A stretch of DNA of 64,000 nt from Malurus cyaneus samueli (lineage: Eukaryota; Chordata; Aves; Passeriformes; Maluridae): assembly GCA_009741485.1 (NCBI GenBank), contig CM019227.1, positions 15,706,057-15,770,056 of the forward strand, in the 5' to 3' direction. Shown here in pieces: positions 47,483 through 59,900 of this stretch (positions within the stretch are counted from its first letter, which is position 1; every line of letters starts with the position of its first letter). Under the pieces are notes generated by a model, which saw only the letters and a program-made list of their open reading frames with translations, was not told the origin of the DNA and did no database searches. Position numbers and translations under genes: made by a program.

Positions 47483-48030
47483 AATTCCTGTGGGGTGGGA
47501 AGGATCCCAGCTCACCAATTCCTCTGGGATGGGACAGATCCCAGCTCACCAATTCCTCTGGGGTGGGACAGATCCCAGCTCACCAGTTCCTGTGGGATGG
47601 GACAGATCCCAGCTCACCAATTCCCCTGGGATGGGACAGATCCCAGCTCACCAATTCCCTTGGGATGGGACAGATCCCAGCTCACCAGTTCCTCTAGGAT
47701 GGGACAGATCCCAGCTCACCAATTCCTCGGGGGTGGGACAGATCCCAGCTCAACAATTCCTGTGGGATGGGGAAGGATCCCAGCTCACCAATTCCTGTGG
47801 GAAGGGACAGATCCCAATTCACCAATTCCTGTGGGATGGGACAGATTCCAATTCACCAATTCCTGTGGGGTGGGACAGATCCCAGCTCACCAATTCCTGT
47901 GGGATCAGGACAGTTCCCAGCTCACCAATTCCCCTGGGATGGGACAGATCCCAATTCACCAATTCCTGTGGGATGGGGACAGTTCCCAGCTCACCAATTC
48001 CCCTGGGATGGGGACAGTTCCCAGCTCACC
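47483..48030. repeat. minisatellite, 34-bp unit, sixteen copies
   Basis: I count sixteen units of the type AATTCCTGTGGGATGGGACA followed by GATCCCAGCTCACC, with a few 35-bp members. Most units hold an inverted repeat, TGGGAT and ATCCCA around a 7-base loop, so single strands can fold into a row of small hairpins. Because 34 is not a multiple of 3, translation cycles through the frames and gives a 34-residue period in all three plus frames. The 329-codon frame at 47402-48391 is therefore explained by the repeat and not by selection for a protein. Confidence 0.97.
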
Positions 48031-49271
48031 AGCCACAAGCCCCCAAATCAGTCCCGGTAAGAAAATCCCTTTTCCTGGGGATCAGCTCCCTGCAGAGGCT
48101 CTGCCCCAGCTGTTGGACACAGCCCTGGCTCCCAAACCAGCCAAGAGCAGCCTTTCCCAAGAGCAAAAGAAGGGAAAGGATTCCCCCCTGCTGCTGTCTC
48201 CAGCTCTCACACAGAATCCACCAGGCAGCTGCACTTTGGGGTTCTGGGGCTCCAGCAGGTCCCCACTCGGGGTGACAATGCTGAGAAATGGGACAGCCCC
48301 TCCTTCCCCTGCTCCTGAGCTCCCAGGAACATCCAGGGTGCATTTTGGCCATGGTGCATCCATCCCTCTGCCCCCACAGCCAGAGCTGTGATCCCTCCCA
48401 GCCTCCAGGAGCCCTGCCAAATGTTGGAGCAAGAAACTCGGGATCTGCCCTTGGTTTGGGAAGAAGGAATCGTGCTATACTCCCTGCAGGCAGAATTATC
48501 AGAGCACCTCTGTCTGCTAATTAAAGGAGTAACAGCCACAGATTTCACCTCTTTCTTGCAAAATGCAAATTCCATCATCGGTGAAAAGTGACCATTTGTA
48601 TTTGCTCAGAGATCTTTCCTCAAAGTCTTTACTTTATCTTTGCAGATAAAATATTGTAAAACAACCCCTTTTTCTTTGCCAAATTAATTTTTTTGTACTT
48701 TTCTGCATCCATGACAAAGAAAATCACATGTATTTGGGTATTTATTGTTACACAAGAAAAAAAATCTTTATTCCCATTTACCTGCATCCCCAGTAACTGT
48801 GAGTTCCAACAGTGTTACTCCACTTATTATTCAGACTTTTCCAGGTAAAATGAGCAGCAAATCAGTTCTTCCTGCAGTGCCCTTTGAATTGTGCTATTAT
48901 CCCACACACAGCAGGTGCCAATTTTTACAAAATCATGAAGTATCACAATTACAAGCAGAATTACTTGTTAAAATTTAAGAAGCAGGTAAACAGCAAACAG
49001 GAATGCTGATTAGCCAACAAACGTGGCAAAAAGGAAAAATGTCTGCATCTGATGAGACCTGAATAATATTTTTCATTCTGTGGGCAAGATGCATCTCTTC
49101 AAAATGTAACGTTTAGTTCAGAATATTTTTAAAGGCTATTATTTTAAATGGTTCTTCAGTTACTAGTGTAAGTCTTTTTCCTGTGAAACATTTACAGATG
49201 CAATAATTAACCACAGTGGCATTTAAAAACAGAGATATTGCATCCATTTACACCATTTACAGTCTGATCTA
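48031..49271. other. unique noncoding sequence
   Basis: The first 400 bp is GC-rich, with chance frames on both strands. At 48480-48600 there is a repeat-free block with CTGCTAATTAAAGG and an octamer ATGCAAAT that looks enhancer-like. No gene is supported. Confidence 0.45.
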
Positions 49272-49662
49272 TGTTAAAACTTTCATCCCTGCCCCCCTTG
49301 CACCGGGAAGGCATGGAGGGGTGGGGAGGGATGACCTGGGAGAGAGACAGGTTTGCAGAAAGAATAACAGGGATCTCAAAATGTCCGGGTTTTTTCTTCT
49401 CCTTGTAAATTTTTCCCTATCTCTGTTCCCCTCCCTGGTGCAGTAGTTTTTTAGTAGTTTTTAGTAATAAATCTATTTTGCAACTTAAGCTATTCAGCCT
49501 ATTTTCCAGAGCATATACATATCTTTATCTCAATTATGTTATCTTATCTAAAAGCCATAGATTTTAGTGTTAATTGGGCTTTTGCTCTCCCTTCTGTCTC
49601 TCCGGTGGGAGGGACAGAATGTCGTGGGTGCTTTGGCTTTCGGTCAAGTTCAAACCACGACA
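49272..49662 (+). mobile_element. ERVL-like LTR with start of internal region
   Basis: It begins TGTTAAAAC and ends GTTCAAACCACGACA, an LTR end of the avian ERVL style (compare GGTCAAACCACAACA at 19.96 kb). It has a poly(A) signal AATAAA at 49466-49471 and a pyrimidine-rich TTTTTTCTTCTCC stretch upstream. Immediately after the CA end comes TTTTTGGTGTGTTGGCCGGG (49663-49682), where a TGG-starting primer-binding site would be expected. That suggests a 5' LTR rather than a solo LTR. The internal region decays quickly and no gag or pol frame is visible. The 5' boundary is less certain than the 3' boundary. Confidence 0.65.
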
Positions 49663-49815
49663 TTTTTGGTGTGTTGGCCGGGAAAAACAGGAAAAATCGA
49701 ACTCAAACAACAGTCTGCTGCAATCGCTGTCCATCTCCTGAAACCACAAACTGCATCCTGACACCCAGGGCAGTGAGTGGGAACACAGCCAGAATGGAAA
49801 GCTTTCTCCTTTAAA
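49663..49815 (+). mobile_element. short retroviral internal remnant
   Basis: Sequence directly downstream of the LTR contains a TGGTGT primer-binding-like start and about 100 bp of unassigned sequence ending at an A-rich run. No protein domain can be recognised. The extent is a guess. Confidence 0.35.
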
Positions 49816-52800
49816 AAAAAAAAATAAAAAATCAGCAAATCACTCCTCCAGTTCTGTTATCATCCCCACCCACAGGAATAAGGGAACAGGGTTGATGTCA
49901 CCTCAGTGGAATCCCCCACTCTGTACCCACCCTACATGAGTCCATAAACCTCTCCCCTGCCCTGCCCCTCCTCTCAGCTTTTTTCTCTCTGTATTAGTGT
50001 ATATTTGCATCCCTGTTTATAAATCATTTCCCTCGTATTAACCAAAACATCAGGTGCCAGAAAACAACACGGCTGCAAGAATGCGACTGAAGGTGACACT
50101 CTGAAACTCATCCTGCTTCATGAAGCCACTGTCCCTGCCAGAAGCTGTTACTGTGACTCTCAGACAATTACCAGGGATAAATGATGTAAAGGTAATTTTG
50201 CCCCAATTTGTCACCATCAGCTGAATGCAGGAGGTGGCCCAGTGTCACCCAGCCAGGTCTCAGGTGGGAAATGACACAAGACTCAATGACAACTTTTCCT
50301 CCTATAGAAGAACCACACAAATATCTGTGTAAGGGCCCCAAATGGTGAAATGGGCAGAAGAAGGAAAAGAGTGCAAGTCCCCTAAGGAATGTTAAGGAAA
50401 CATTCCTGTCTGAAACGAAATGTTTATTTACTGGAATTAAGTATTTATTTGAAGATAAATTGGAGCCAAGTAGAAGATTTACAGACAGAAGGAAAATGTC
50501 ACAGGGGAGCAGACTGGCTGTCTCCTCTCCTGCCTTTGCCACTGGCTGTTGGTGCTTTCAGGGAACTCTGCAGGAGCTCCCTTTGGGATACAAACCCTGA
50601 ATGTGTTTTGTTATAAACTGAGGGAGCTCCTCTGCTCAACAGCTACAAGGAAACTTTTCATTCTCTAGCACACCTAAAAACTCCTAAGGACAAACACCAC
50701 CTGAGCTAGGACAGCTCAGCTTCAAACAACTTTTCAAATACCGTTTTGGATCATTTTTGTGCAGTCAACTTTGAGAAATTCTTCAGTAATCAAGAACAGG
50801 AGAAGCTCTGCAAATATAATGAACATGGCAACATTTTATATGGCGGACCACAGTTTGACACTCTCAGAAAGTCTAAAGCTGCCCTTCCATGTGGAGTTGC
50901 ACGTCAGCCAGTTCCCTTTGGGCCAGGAGATGATTCCTGGTATTGGATAATAAAGACCACACATCCCAAAAGTGCACAAGCCAGTTCTTGGTCAGTACTC
51001 TGTCCCCCACAGGACAGGGGAAGGAGTGGGAAACACCAGGCTGGAGCAGAGACAGAGCAATCACTCACCAGGGACTGTCACAGCAAAGCACACTCACCCT
51101 GCAGGATCTGACTTCATTTTTTGCCAATTAACTTCAATTATCCCTACCCCTTCCTATCCCCACAGGTTACACTCAGTCCCCAGGTGGATGGTTTCCTCTC
51201 TCATGCACACACACTGCTATTACAGTTTATTTTTTTCCTGAAAAGCACAGAAAAAGACAGCTTCTCCCTATTGCACAGTAATACCAATTTTTCTGTGTAA
51301 CTGTGGGGTTTTTTTGTTCACCTACTTGTAGCCTGACAGGAATGGTAGAAGTATGTTCAAGCAAAGCAATTTTAAAAATAAAGAGACAGATTACTCATAT
51401 CGTTACAGACAGCTGATAATGAACACACAGAGGAGGAGAATCTGACAGGAGCGGTGAACACACTCCTGAAAACGGGAAAGACAGAGGAGAAAGAAGGCTC
51501 CTGGTCTACTGGAGCTGATACCTTAATTAGGCAATTATAGCTATTAAACACTGCCAAAGCTCCAGGCCTGGCTGAATCACAACTGAGAAATCAGTAGAAA
51601 AGCGGTGAGGGGAAGAGGAAAGCCCTCTGCAGGATTTGTGATAACTCACTGAGGAGGGAAAGGAGTCTTTGAGAACTAGAGCAGCAGTTAATATAATTCT
51701 TTTTCCTTTAAAAGGCTCCAAGACCACAGAAAGCCCAAGCTTCTTATCCTGCACTCAGTTATGCAGAAGACAGAAAATAATAAGGCAGATTTTGAAATGC
51801 CTGACTTGGAAGCCCATGACAGAAGGCTGAACACAGAGCAAAAGGAGGTCAGGGCAGACACTCGACTCGAATTCCTTTCATATGTTACTCACCTGGAGAC
51901 AGTCCCAGCCTAATGGACAATTTATCTGGAACCCAGAAAAGCATTTGGTGGCTCAGCACAAAGCAGATTGATTTGCAGAGGGGGAGATCATGTTTGCAAA
52001 GGACTGACAGAACAAATTCCAGCAGATTCCCAGACACACAGAGCAGCAAGGAGCTGCTCGGGCTCTCACAAATTCAGATTATTTTCTAGACTCCTGACCT
52101 TGGCATGTTGTGTTCAAAATAGTTTTGCTTGCTGATGGCACACAATTTCTGAGGCACCAGAAACAGGGAGAAAGAGAAAATCATTTCAGAGTGCCCCAGA
52201 TAATTGAGGTTTATGGCCTTACCCAGGCACCTGAAAGATCTCCCCTGCACTGGAAAGTGACCACAAGGAAAACAAGCACAGTGGGAAAAACTGGAATGTG
52301 TTGTGCATGACACAAAGGATCCTCTTCTAACTCATTGCAGAGAAAAATTAAACAAGCTGTGGGGTGTTTATAGTGAAAAGGATATAGAAGAGGAAATAAC
52401 TCCATAAATGCAACATGGGATGTCTTTTAAGAGGGTCATAACCAAGAAAGTTCCTGAGAGATTTCACTGGTCCAAAATTGGCTGATAAATCTCTAAAAAT
52501 AAAATGCAACTTTGATTAAATGCTCAAGAATGTTGTGTTTTTTAAATGTCAAAGATTTGTGATTTCTGTATGGAAGAGAGACAACCTCTGGGTTTAAAAA
52601 TGTAACCACTTGTTACTTTAACTTCTGTACCCTGGATGAATATCAAAATTATTAAATGGCATGCTGTTGAATTCTTGTTTCTTTAAAAGTTCTCATTTTG
52701 GGGTTGATTTTGCGCTGAGTTTTAATTTTAGGAATAAAATTTTGATCTTGTCCACATTATGCAGGGACAAGATGAGAGAGAAATGTGAGGAAATAATAGA

Positions 52801-54441
52801 TTCAAGTATTTGGCACCGTAACTTAGGGAAAATTATAGAGTTATAGAGTAGGTAATTTCTTAGGATTACTGAAGAGAAAGCAAAAATTTGATGTTAAAAA
52901 AAAAACCTGCCTGTGACTGGAACTAATACAAGGGAAAAAATGGCAGTTTTCCTATTGTGGTATAATACACAGAGCATCCATCCTTTAAATAGATCCAGCA
53001 CAAAAATAAATGAGGAATAGTGAATAAGGTGATGCTGAGTTTGTGGCTGGAGGCGTAAAAAGGTTGGGTTTGGGATTTGAAAAACTGGAAGTATATTAAC
53101 TGGGGGAAAAAGGGATGTTCTGATGAACCTACAGCTTTGTTTTTTCCTATAAAGATATTCCAATGTATTTCTAATTTTTCTGTAGCCAGACAAAAGGATT
53201 TCCTGCCCCAGTACCACAGGAAAGAGCCAAGGGCTGATCTGAGCTGCCTCAGACACAACCTCTGGAATAAGATTCACAAGCCCAGGAACTCCTTGCTTCT
53301 AGGAAAAGGCTTCAGTCAAAAACTTTTTTAGGGCAAGTTTTAAATTGCTGGTTGTGTGTCTATGTGATTCTGCTGATTTAACTGGGTTTTGTGTCCTCAC
53401 CTTCACTTCTAAAGGTGATTAACACCCTTCAAGTGCTAATTTTTGGCAAAGCTTTGCCTGAGGAGTTTCAAATATACTTAAAAACGTATTTTGATATAAA
53501 CTGTGTTGACAAAGTCAAATATATACCAGCTAAGGGAAATTAACCTTCAAGGGATACTAGAATACCAGCAAACCACCAGGATATGCAAGAGATTAGATAA
53601 ACTGTAGTTTAATTATGTGACAATAATTCACCTCATTAATCTCTTAGGAAACAATAATCACAACAGTTAAATACTGTAATTAACAAACTCCCTTTCAAAC
53701 TTACTTTTAATTTTGTACGACTTTGCAATATTATCCAATGCAATTATATAAAAGATAAATGAAAGAAAAAAGCAAATATTCAGTTGTCTGGAGAAGAACA
53801 TCCAAAATGTCCTCACTTCTTCCATCTGTGACATGAAAGGTACAAGGCCAGCACTACTTGGAATTATTTCTGTCCCAAAAAGTGGAGCCACAGTGGCTCC
53901 AATTCATCTGCAAATCATCTCAAGATCTGTTCATTCACACTCCAGCCGTGGCAGTGCTCTGTGGATGTGCCTGGTTCTCTCTGCTATCAGCATTCCTCAC
54001 TCAAGCAGCACTCCCTGGGAGGTTTGGGTTACACACTGCAGCTTAGTGATGGTGATTTCATGTGCTTTTAGGGGGGTTTGCCCTTCTGTTGGGCTACATA
54101 ACTGTTTCCTAAATTGCATGCAGAAATAAATCTGTCTGTCCCTGCCCTTGGCAAAAGCCTGAAATCCCCAGCCCTTCCTCAGCTATTGGCAGTGTCAGGA
54201 TTGCCCTGGCAGCACAGAGAGGAGCACAGGGATCCCGTGGAGCAGGAGATGCCAGGGTGTGCAGAGAACATTTCCCCACGGCTGCAGAGTCTGCCTGGGG
54301 CAGCTGAGGGCTCATGGGAGGAATGCTGGGTCAGGCAAACTGCAGCAGGGAATTCTGCAGGAAAAATAAAATGTGTGGGCAATCTGAGGGTTGCTGCCTT
54401 ACCCAGGGCTTGGTCAGGAATCAAAAATGTAACAGTGATAG
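49816..54441. other. unique noncoding sequence
   Basis: No repeat family is recognised. A plus-strand frame at about 50764-50960 follows a pyrimidine-rich CAG and reads protein-like, but a second frame over the same bases looks equally plausible, so it is not called. A GC-richer patch lies at 54.15-54.44 kb, just before LTR copy C. Confidence 0.4.
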
Positions 54442-54883
54442 TGATCCCTCAGGATTTCAGTTTCTCTATTTCCCTGTCTCTGTACCCCTGTGATTCTCCA
54501 GTGTTTAACTCCAGACTCCACAGACAGTGCTGAGCTCCTGCTCTCCCATTTTTACACAAAACAATTCCTCTGCAGCCCCAAACTCAAGGACACCTCCCTG
54601 GGCCAGGCCCCAAGAGATGGAAACAACAGAGAATTGGGGGAGCCAAGTTGGAGTGAATGACTGCATTGGCTGAGCTGCAATTGGAGGATTCAGCAAATCC
54701 CGATGTGCAAATGGACAAAAGTGAGAAAGGGTGAAAAACCTGAGCCATTGTCCATTGTGGGTGCAGCCCCTGCTGGGCTGGGACTGCCCTGGATGGCCCT
54801 GAAGGGCCTGCAATGAACAGAACTGCTTTGGATTCTCTCAATCTGTCCAGACTCTGGTTTAGGTAAACCCAGATCAGGCATCA
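54442..54883 (-). mobile_element. solo LTR-like element, copy C, with 4-bp target duplication
   Basis: 442 bp, starting TGATCCCTCAGG and ending CAGGCATCA on the plus strand, so TG...CA on either reading. It is flanked by ATAG at 54438-54441 and ATAG at 54884-54887, a 4-bp target-site duplication. A 4-bp duplication is usual for class I (gamma-type) endogenous retroviruses, but a chance 4-mer match is possible. It is identical by eye to copy A over the 252 bp at 54443-54694, then differs by a 10-bp indel and several substitutions. No retroviral genes are present. Confidence 0.8.
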
Positions 54884-56819
54884 ATAGGGAAGGGAATGGG
54901 GACAAACGGAGCCCCTCAAACCAGCCAGGTACAGCTGGAACCCTCAGCATTCAACAGCAGAGAGGAGACTTCTGCATGGAACTGCAGGAAAACTCCCTCT
55001 GCTCCATCACAAAACACTGAAACACCTGCTCCTGGGGGATATTCTACCTGTTTGCAAGATTAGGAAATAGGGTTTTTTTTTAATTTGATGAGTTCATACC
55101 ACTGCAGATATTTCAATGTGCATTAAGCCAGACATCACTTAGTTTACACCTGTAAATCAAACTTTAAAATATCTCTTTATAGATTATATCCTCATTCAAA
55201 TACAATGCAAAAAGGAGGTAAAGTGTTTGCCTTAATTATTTTGATTTTAACTTTTTAACGGGTGTCACATTTATTCCACCAAACTTCTGTAAAACTGCAC
55301 TCTGGTTACTTAGCTTCTGCTTTTTGACCTTTTTTCCTCTAAAGCTCTCCAAGGAGAAAAGGAAATATGTTTACAAAATCAGCCAGCAATAAACAAGAAG
55401 TTCATGTTCTCATAGAACAAAAAAAAATAACTGCGCCGAGAAAGTCATGTTCAAAAATATAAGTGTCTCCCAGAGAATAAAACTCATTCATTTATAACAT
55501 TTTTCCATTAAAACAATGCAATAACCGCTGAAGTTCAAATGATGTATGAGTGTCTCCTTGAAGAAGATATCCTGTACATCTGATAAACCATAAATACTAC
55601 GGAATGTACCTCAGGCAGAACAAGCACAGCTTGGCGTGATCCTGAAAAACACACAGGGTGTGTGAGGATGAGTTATGAAGGTGAACAGATTTAATATATC
55701 TGCTTGCCTCGTGGACACCCACAATTTGCAATTTAATCATCCAAAAGTTATGGTGTGCTCATAATTGTATTAGGTTTTGAAATAAGGCAGCTCTGGTTAT
55801 GTTAAGCCTAAAAAATAGCCCACCTTTTTGGGTTTATGGTAATTTATAAAGGAAATACTGGCAAACAAGGTGAGTTAAAGCATTAGGGCTGCACTGAACT
55901 AAAGGACAGCAGATGGATTCTTGAATCCACAACACATCACACTTTTATCATTGTCATCTTTTATATCTCCAGATTTATACACAGAGAAAAACCACAGGAT
56001 TGTTATTCTGGGAGGGTGACAAGATTTGAATTTTTTTCTTGCAAGCTACTTTTAGGAATATCAAGACTTTCAGAGTGGAAAAAAAACCCAAACCATTGAT
56101 CAGTTTTGAACTTCTATTTAACAAGCAGAGGCACAGGTTTTATGCCTTCAAACCCAGATCCTGGCAAAAGTGGATAATATCAGAACCATTATTTTATATA
56201 AAATAGTTTAAAAATCAGTGCAGTAGATCTAGCTAGAGAAAGCTAACTTTGTATTTTAGTGGCTTAGAAACTCACCTGAAATAAAGCACAGTGATCTCCT
56301 AGCTTATTTAGCTTATTTTTCAGTAAACCATTTCATTATTTAGAGGAAAAATGAAGCATTTACTTTGAGAAAGATTGAGAGAAATCACACTATAATAATG
56401 CAGCCAGGTGCATAATTTGAGAGGTAAAAGACCTTGGTTCAAACCTGTATTTTGAATTAAGCAGAAATTTAAACATGATCCTTCTATTTTATCTAAAATA
56501 AATAGTATAAAATAACAACAGCCACAGTATAAAGTAGCAACAGCCACTTTCAGGATCTGGACATTCAGTGTCTGTGCTTTAATCTCAGGTGCATTTGGCC
56601 TCTTCAGGGCAGGGAAAAGAGTGTTATCAAAAGAACTCTTCATTCCAATCACCATTTTAACTTTCAGGCTTTCTGAAGAATGAAGAGAACAGTATTTTAG
56701 GCAGATTTGAACCAACCCTCACAGTGTCCAGGAGCCACATTGTGAAGAACGGGAGCAACAGGTACAAGTTGCATCAGGAGAGGTTTCATCTCTATGGAGA
56801 AAAAATTTTCATAATAAAA
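54884..56819. other. unique AT-rich noncoding sequence
   Basis: Short 23-bp duplication at about 56503-56550 (AACAACAGCCAC and AGCAACAGCCAC). A 131-codon minus frame at 56.32-56.72 kb has no domain. No other feature. Confidence 0.5.
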
Positions 56820-56974
56820 AGAAGGAAGGCCTGAGACAACCTCCCCATGGGATGTGGTCAAATCCCCATTACTGGTGGTTTGGACAGGGTACTAAATAGG
56901 CTCCTTTCCCCACAAAATATTGGAACAGATAATCTCTCAAGGTCCCTTCCAACCTGGCTTGTTCTATGATTTTT
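56820..56974 (+). mobile_element. CR1 LINE 3' end fragment
   Basis: The terminal part AAGGTCCCTTCCAACCTGGC, followed by TTCTATGATTTTT, matches the conserved 3' end of avian CR1 retrotransposons. The upstream GGGATGTGGTCAAATCCCCAT and GGTTTGGACAGGG fit the preceding CR1 sequence with decay. Only the last 150 bp or so is present, as is usual for 5'-truncated CR1 copies. Confidence 0.85.
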
Positions 56975-59900
56975 CCCTCAGATTCTGGGCATTAATAGAA
57001 AGGACAACATTCTTTCAGATGCTGCAATAAAAATAATTAAAGAAATAACAGTAACTCTGAAGTCTTCTTGCTCAATTATCAGCAAAAGCTTTAAAAAGCC
57101 CCTACCACTATAACATAAAACCTTCTAATTCCTCCCCAAAAGACAATCACATAACAAGATCTCTAATAAAAAAGGAAAAGATTAATTGGAGAGCTGCCTT
57201 GAGAGACCAAATGTTCCAGAGCTGACAGTTTTGTAACGTAGGTAATTAGGGCAATGCTGTGAGTTGTGTTATCAGAGGCAGCAGCAGCATCAGCAGTGAT
57301 TGTATTTCAGGGTCTGGTCAGGGTGCAGAACAGAGAGGAGAGCACCAAAAGCAGATGAAACAGATGTTGCTGGAGCAGAGCTGACTCCTCACCCTGCCAG
57401 TGCCTTCCATGCACTCATCTGCATGAAAAGACATTTATTCATCAATAAAAAGAAAACCAGGTAATTCAGGAGTTAACCCAGAGCAGGCTCCTGTAAATGG
57501 CAGCTCCTGTGTGAAGTGAAAATTAAAGATGAGCACAGCAGTGAAGGGGTGAGGAATGAACCCAAAACTCTTCTCACTGCCACAGCTGAACCTGAGCCAC
57601 CTCTGCTGCTTTTCCTGATCTTAATTCCAGTGGGGAACGAATGTGGGGCCCTCTCTTAGCCCATGCTGCACAATATTTGAACAGAAACAAAAACCTTAAA
57701 CTCCCCAAACTGAGAAAGGAGTGCCCCTGAAGTGATAACACTAAAGACAAAAGCTGTTTGACAGATTAAACAGTATTAAAGGGAAAAAAAAAACCAAAGC
57801 TTGAAAACAAATATCCAAGAAACGTGAAAATTTGTAAGAAAGGGGAGAGAGAGGAGGGTGACAGATGATGTGTGGCATATTTGACTTGGTATCTGGCAGA
57901 AGTGACCCCAACAGCGTGAAAACCCCACCTGGGCAAGAGGAATCATTAAATGGGATTTTGGGTTGGACCCCACACAAGGACAGTGAGAGGGTGAATGCAA
58001 AGCACACCAGATGTGTAGGGGAAAACCAAACCTCTCAGGGATTATAGAATTCAGGTATAGAAGAGTTCAGAAATGTATAGTTGCATATTAATATTTCACA
58101 AACATCAACTTTCGTTATCTGCAGAATGGCTGATGCCCTCTGAATGCCTAATTCACTGATTGCCAGTTAATTACATGCCATTCAATCAATCAATAAACTG
58201 CTTTGATCCTGATTTGATTTAAAGAACACAATTTGAAGTTTTCTTCTATCACACTGTTTATTCTTCAAATCATCTACTTATTTCATTTTCTTCTTATTTC
58301 TGTACCTGTTTGAGACTTTAACTGACGCCACACATCCAAATAAATTAATTTCAACCAACATGAAGCTTGTTTTTTAATCAATTGTATTTTTGGCTTTGTC
58401 AAATGAAAACTTGGCAGAGGCTATTGAAAGGATCACAGATACAGGAAAACATGGGATGTTTATCAGGATCAAAGTTAAAAGAATTACACATCTTCCATCG
58501 CATAAAATATATCTCATTTATCTGATCACTTATGGCAACTCATGACAAGTTTTTGCACTCTGATCTAGGTCTAATGTAGAAGCTCATCCTTGACTTCTAC
58601 TAAAACCATAGAAGAGAACATCCCAGTGAATTTTTTATACCACAACTTTTTAAATCTAAATATTTTAAAGTGAGTTTTGTTTCCAGAGAATCAGCTCCTA
58701 AACAGCTGCTCAAATCCTTGCATTACAGAAGGAAAAAAACACCAAGGTAATAAACATCACAACAAAAATATCGCCTTGTTTCACAGCTGAACTAAAGGCT
58801 CCAAATAATCGAAACAAAGTAAATAATGTAGCAAAGATTCATCTCAAAGGAGTCCTACTGTAACCACTGAATAATTACAGGCAGCAGTGTTTATTAGTAT
58901 GCAAAGAAGCCAGATCTGTTTTTCTTCCAGAGCAGCACAAAGGATAAAAAGTCAAGGAAGCAGCACATTATAATATATCACACAACAAAAATTCTCTGTT
59001 TGTTTCAGAGAACATCTTTACTCTGGAGGCACAGAGTGCAGAGCTTCTCGCTGAGAATAAAAAGAGAAAAGTCTTTAATTTCTATTTCCAGTGATGCATT
59101 GTGCCTTCAGAGCTCATTCAATTGAAAAAGTCCAAAGGTTTCAGTTTACAGAACTTTTGTCAAAATGATTACAGAAGTTGTCATGGAACAATTTCCAAAA
59201 CAAACTGTGTTATTTTCCTTTTATGGCCCCCTTGACATTTTTAGTTCTTTAGAGGTGGTGTAAGTGGTATAAGTTTCCATTTCCACAAGAGTGGCAGTGT
59301 TTTCTCTGATAAATAGCAAAAGTTAAAAAAGTCACAGGCAACAGCGAGTGCATTGAAAAGACAATATTTTCAAACACTTTGTACGTGTAAATGAATATGT
59401 GTACAGAAGAATGAAGTGAAGCAACAGAGCAAAAAAAAATTTTTTTCAGGTGTTTTCAATACTGCTCCTCACAGAAAAAATTACTGACAATTTTTTTTCC
59501 TCTGTGTTCATCTCTTTACAGACACCTATGAGAAAATGACAGAATGAAAATTAATGACAGAATAGAAACAATACAGGGGTGCTGTCAGGGGCCACACAAA
59601 AGGTGAACTGTAAAATAAAACCTTCAGGAACATAATGAGCTGTTCTAGCAGGTTGTGAAGGAACATGGTACATCTGAAAAATCACAATGGACAATTAGCA
59701 GTTTAAAGAATAAAATGAACTCTTTGCCACTGGGTCATTCTTTAAGAACAGTGTTCAATCAAGGCATGAGGGATGGAGGGGGAGCTAAGAACTGGTTATG
59801 AATAGGGTGTTCTCTCCAGAACCATGATGAAGAAAAGGAAATCTTGAGAAAATGTAGTTGTGGCTGTCTCAGAGAAACTTTGTGAATAGCAGAGCAGCTC

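Noticed and set aside
47402..48391. A 329-codon frame with a 34-residue repeat
   Set aside because: Explained entirely by the 34-bp minisatellite read through three frames; the frame ends soon after the array in unremarkable sequence.
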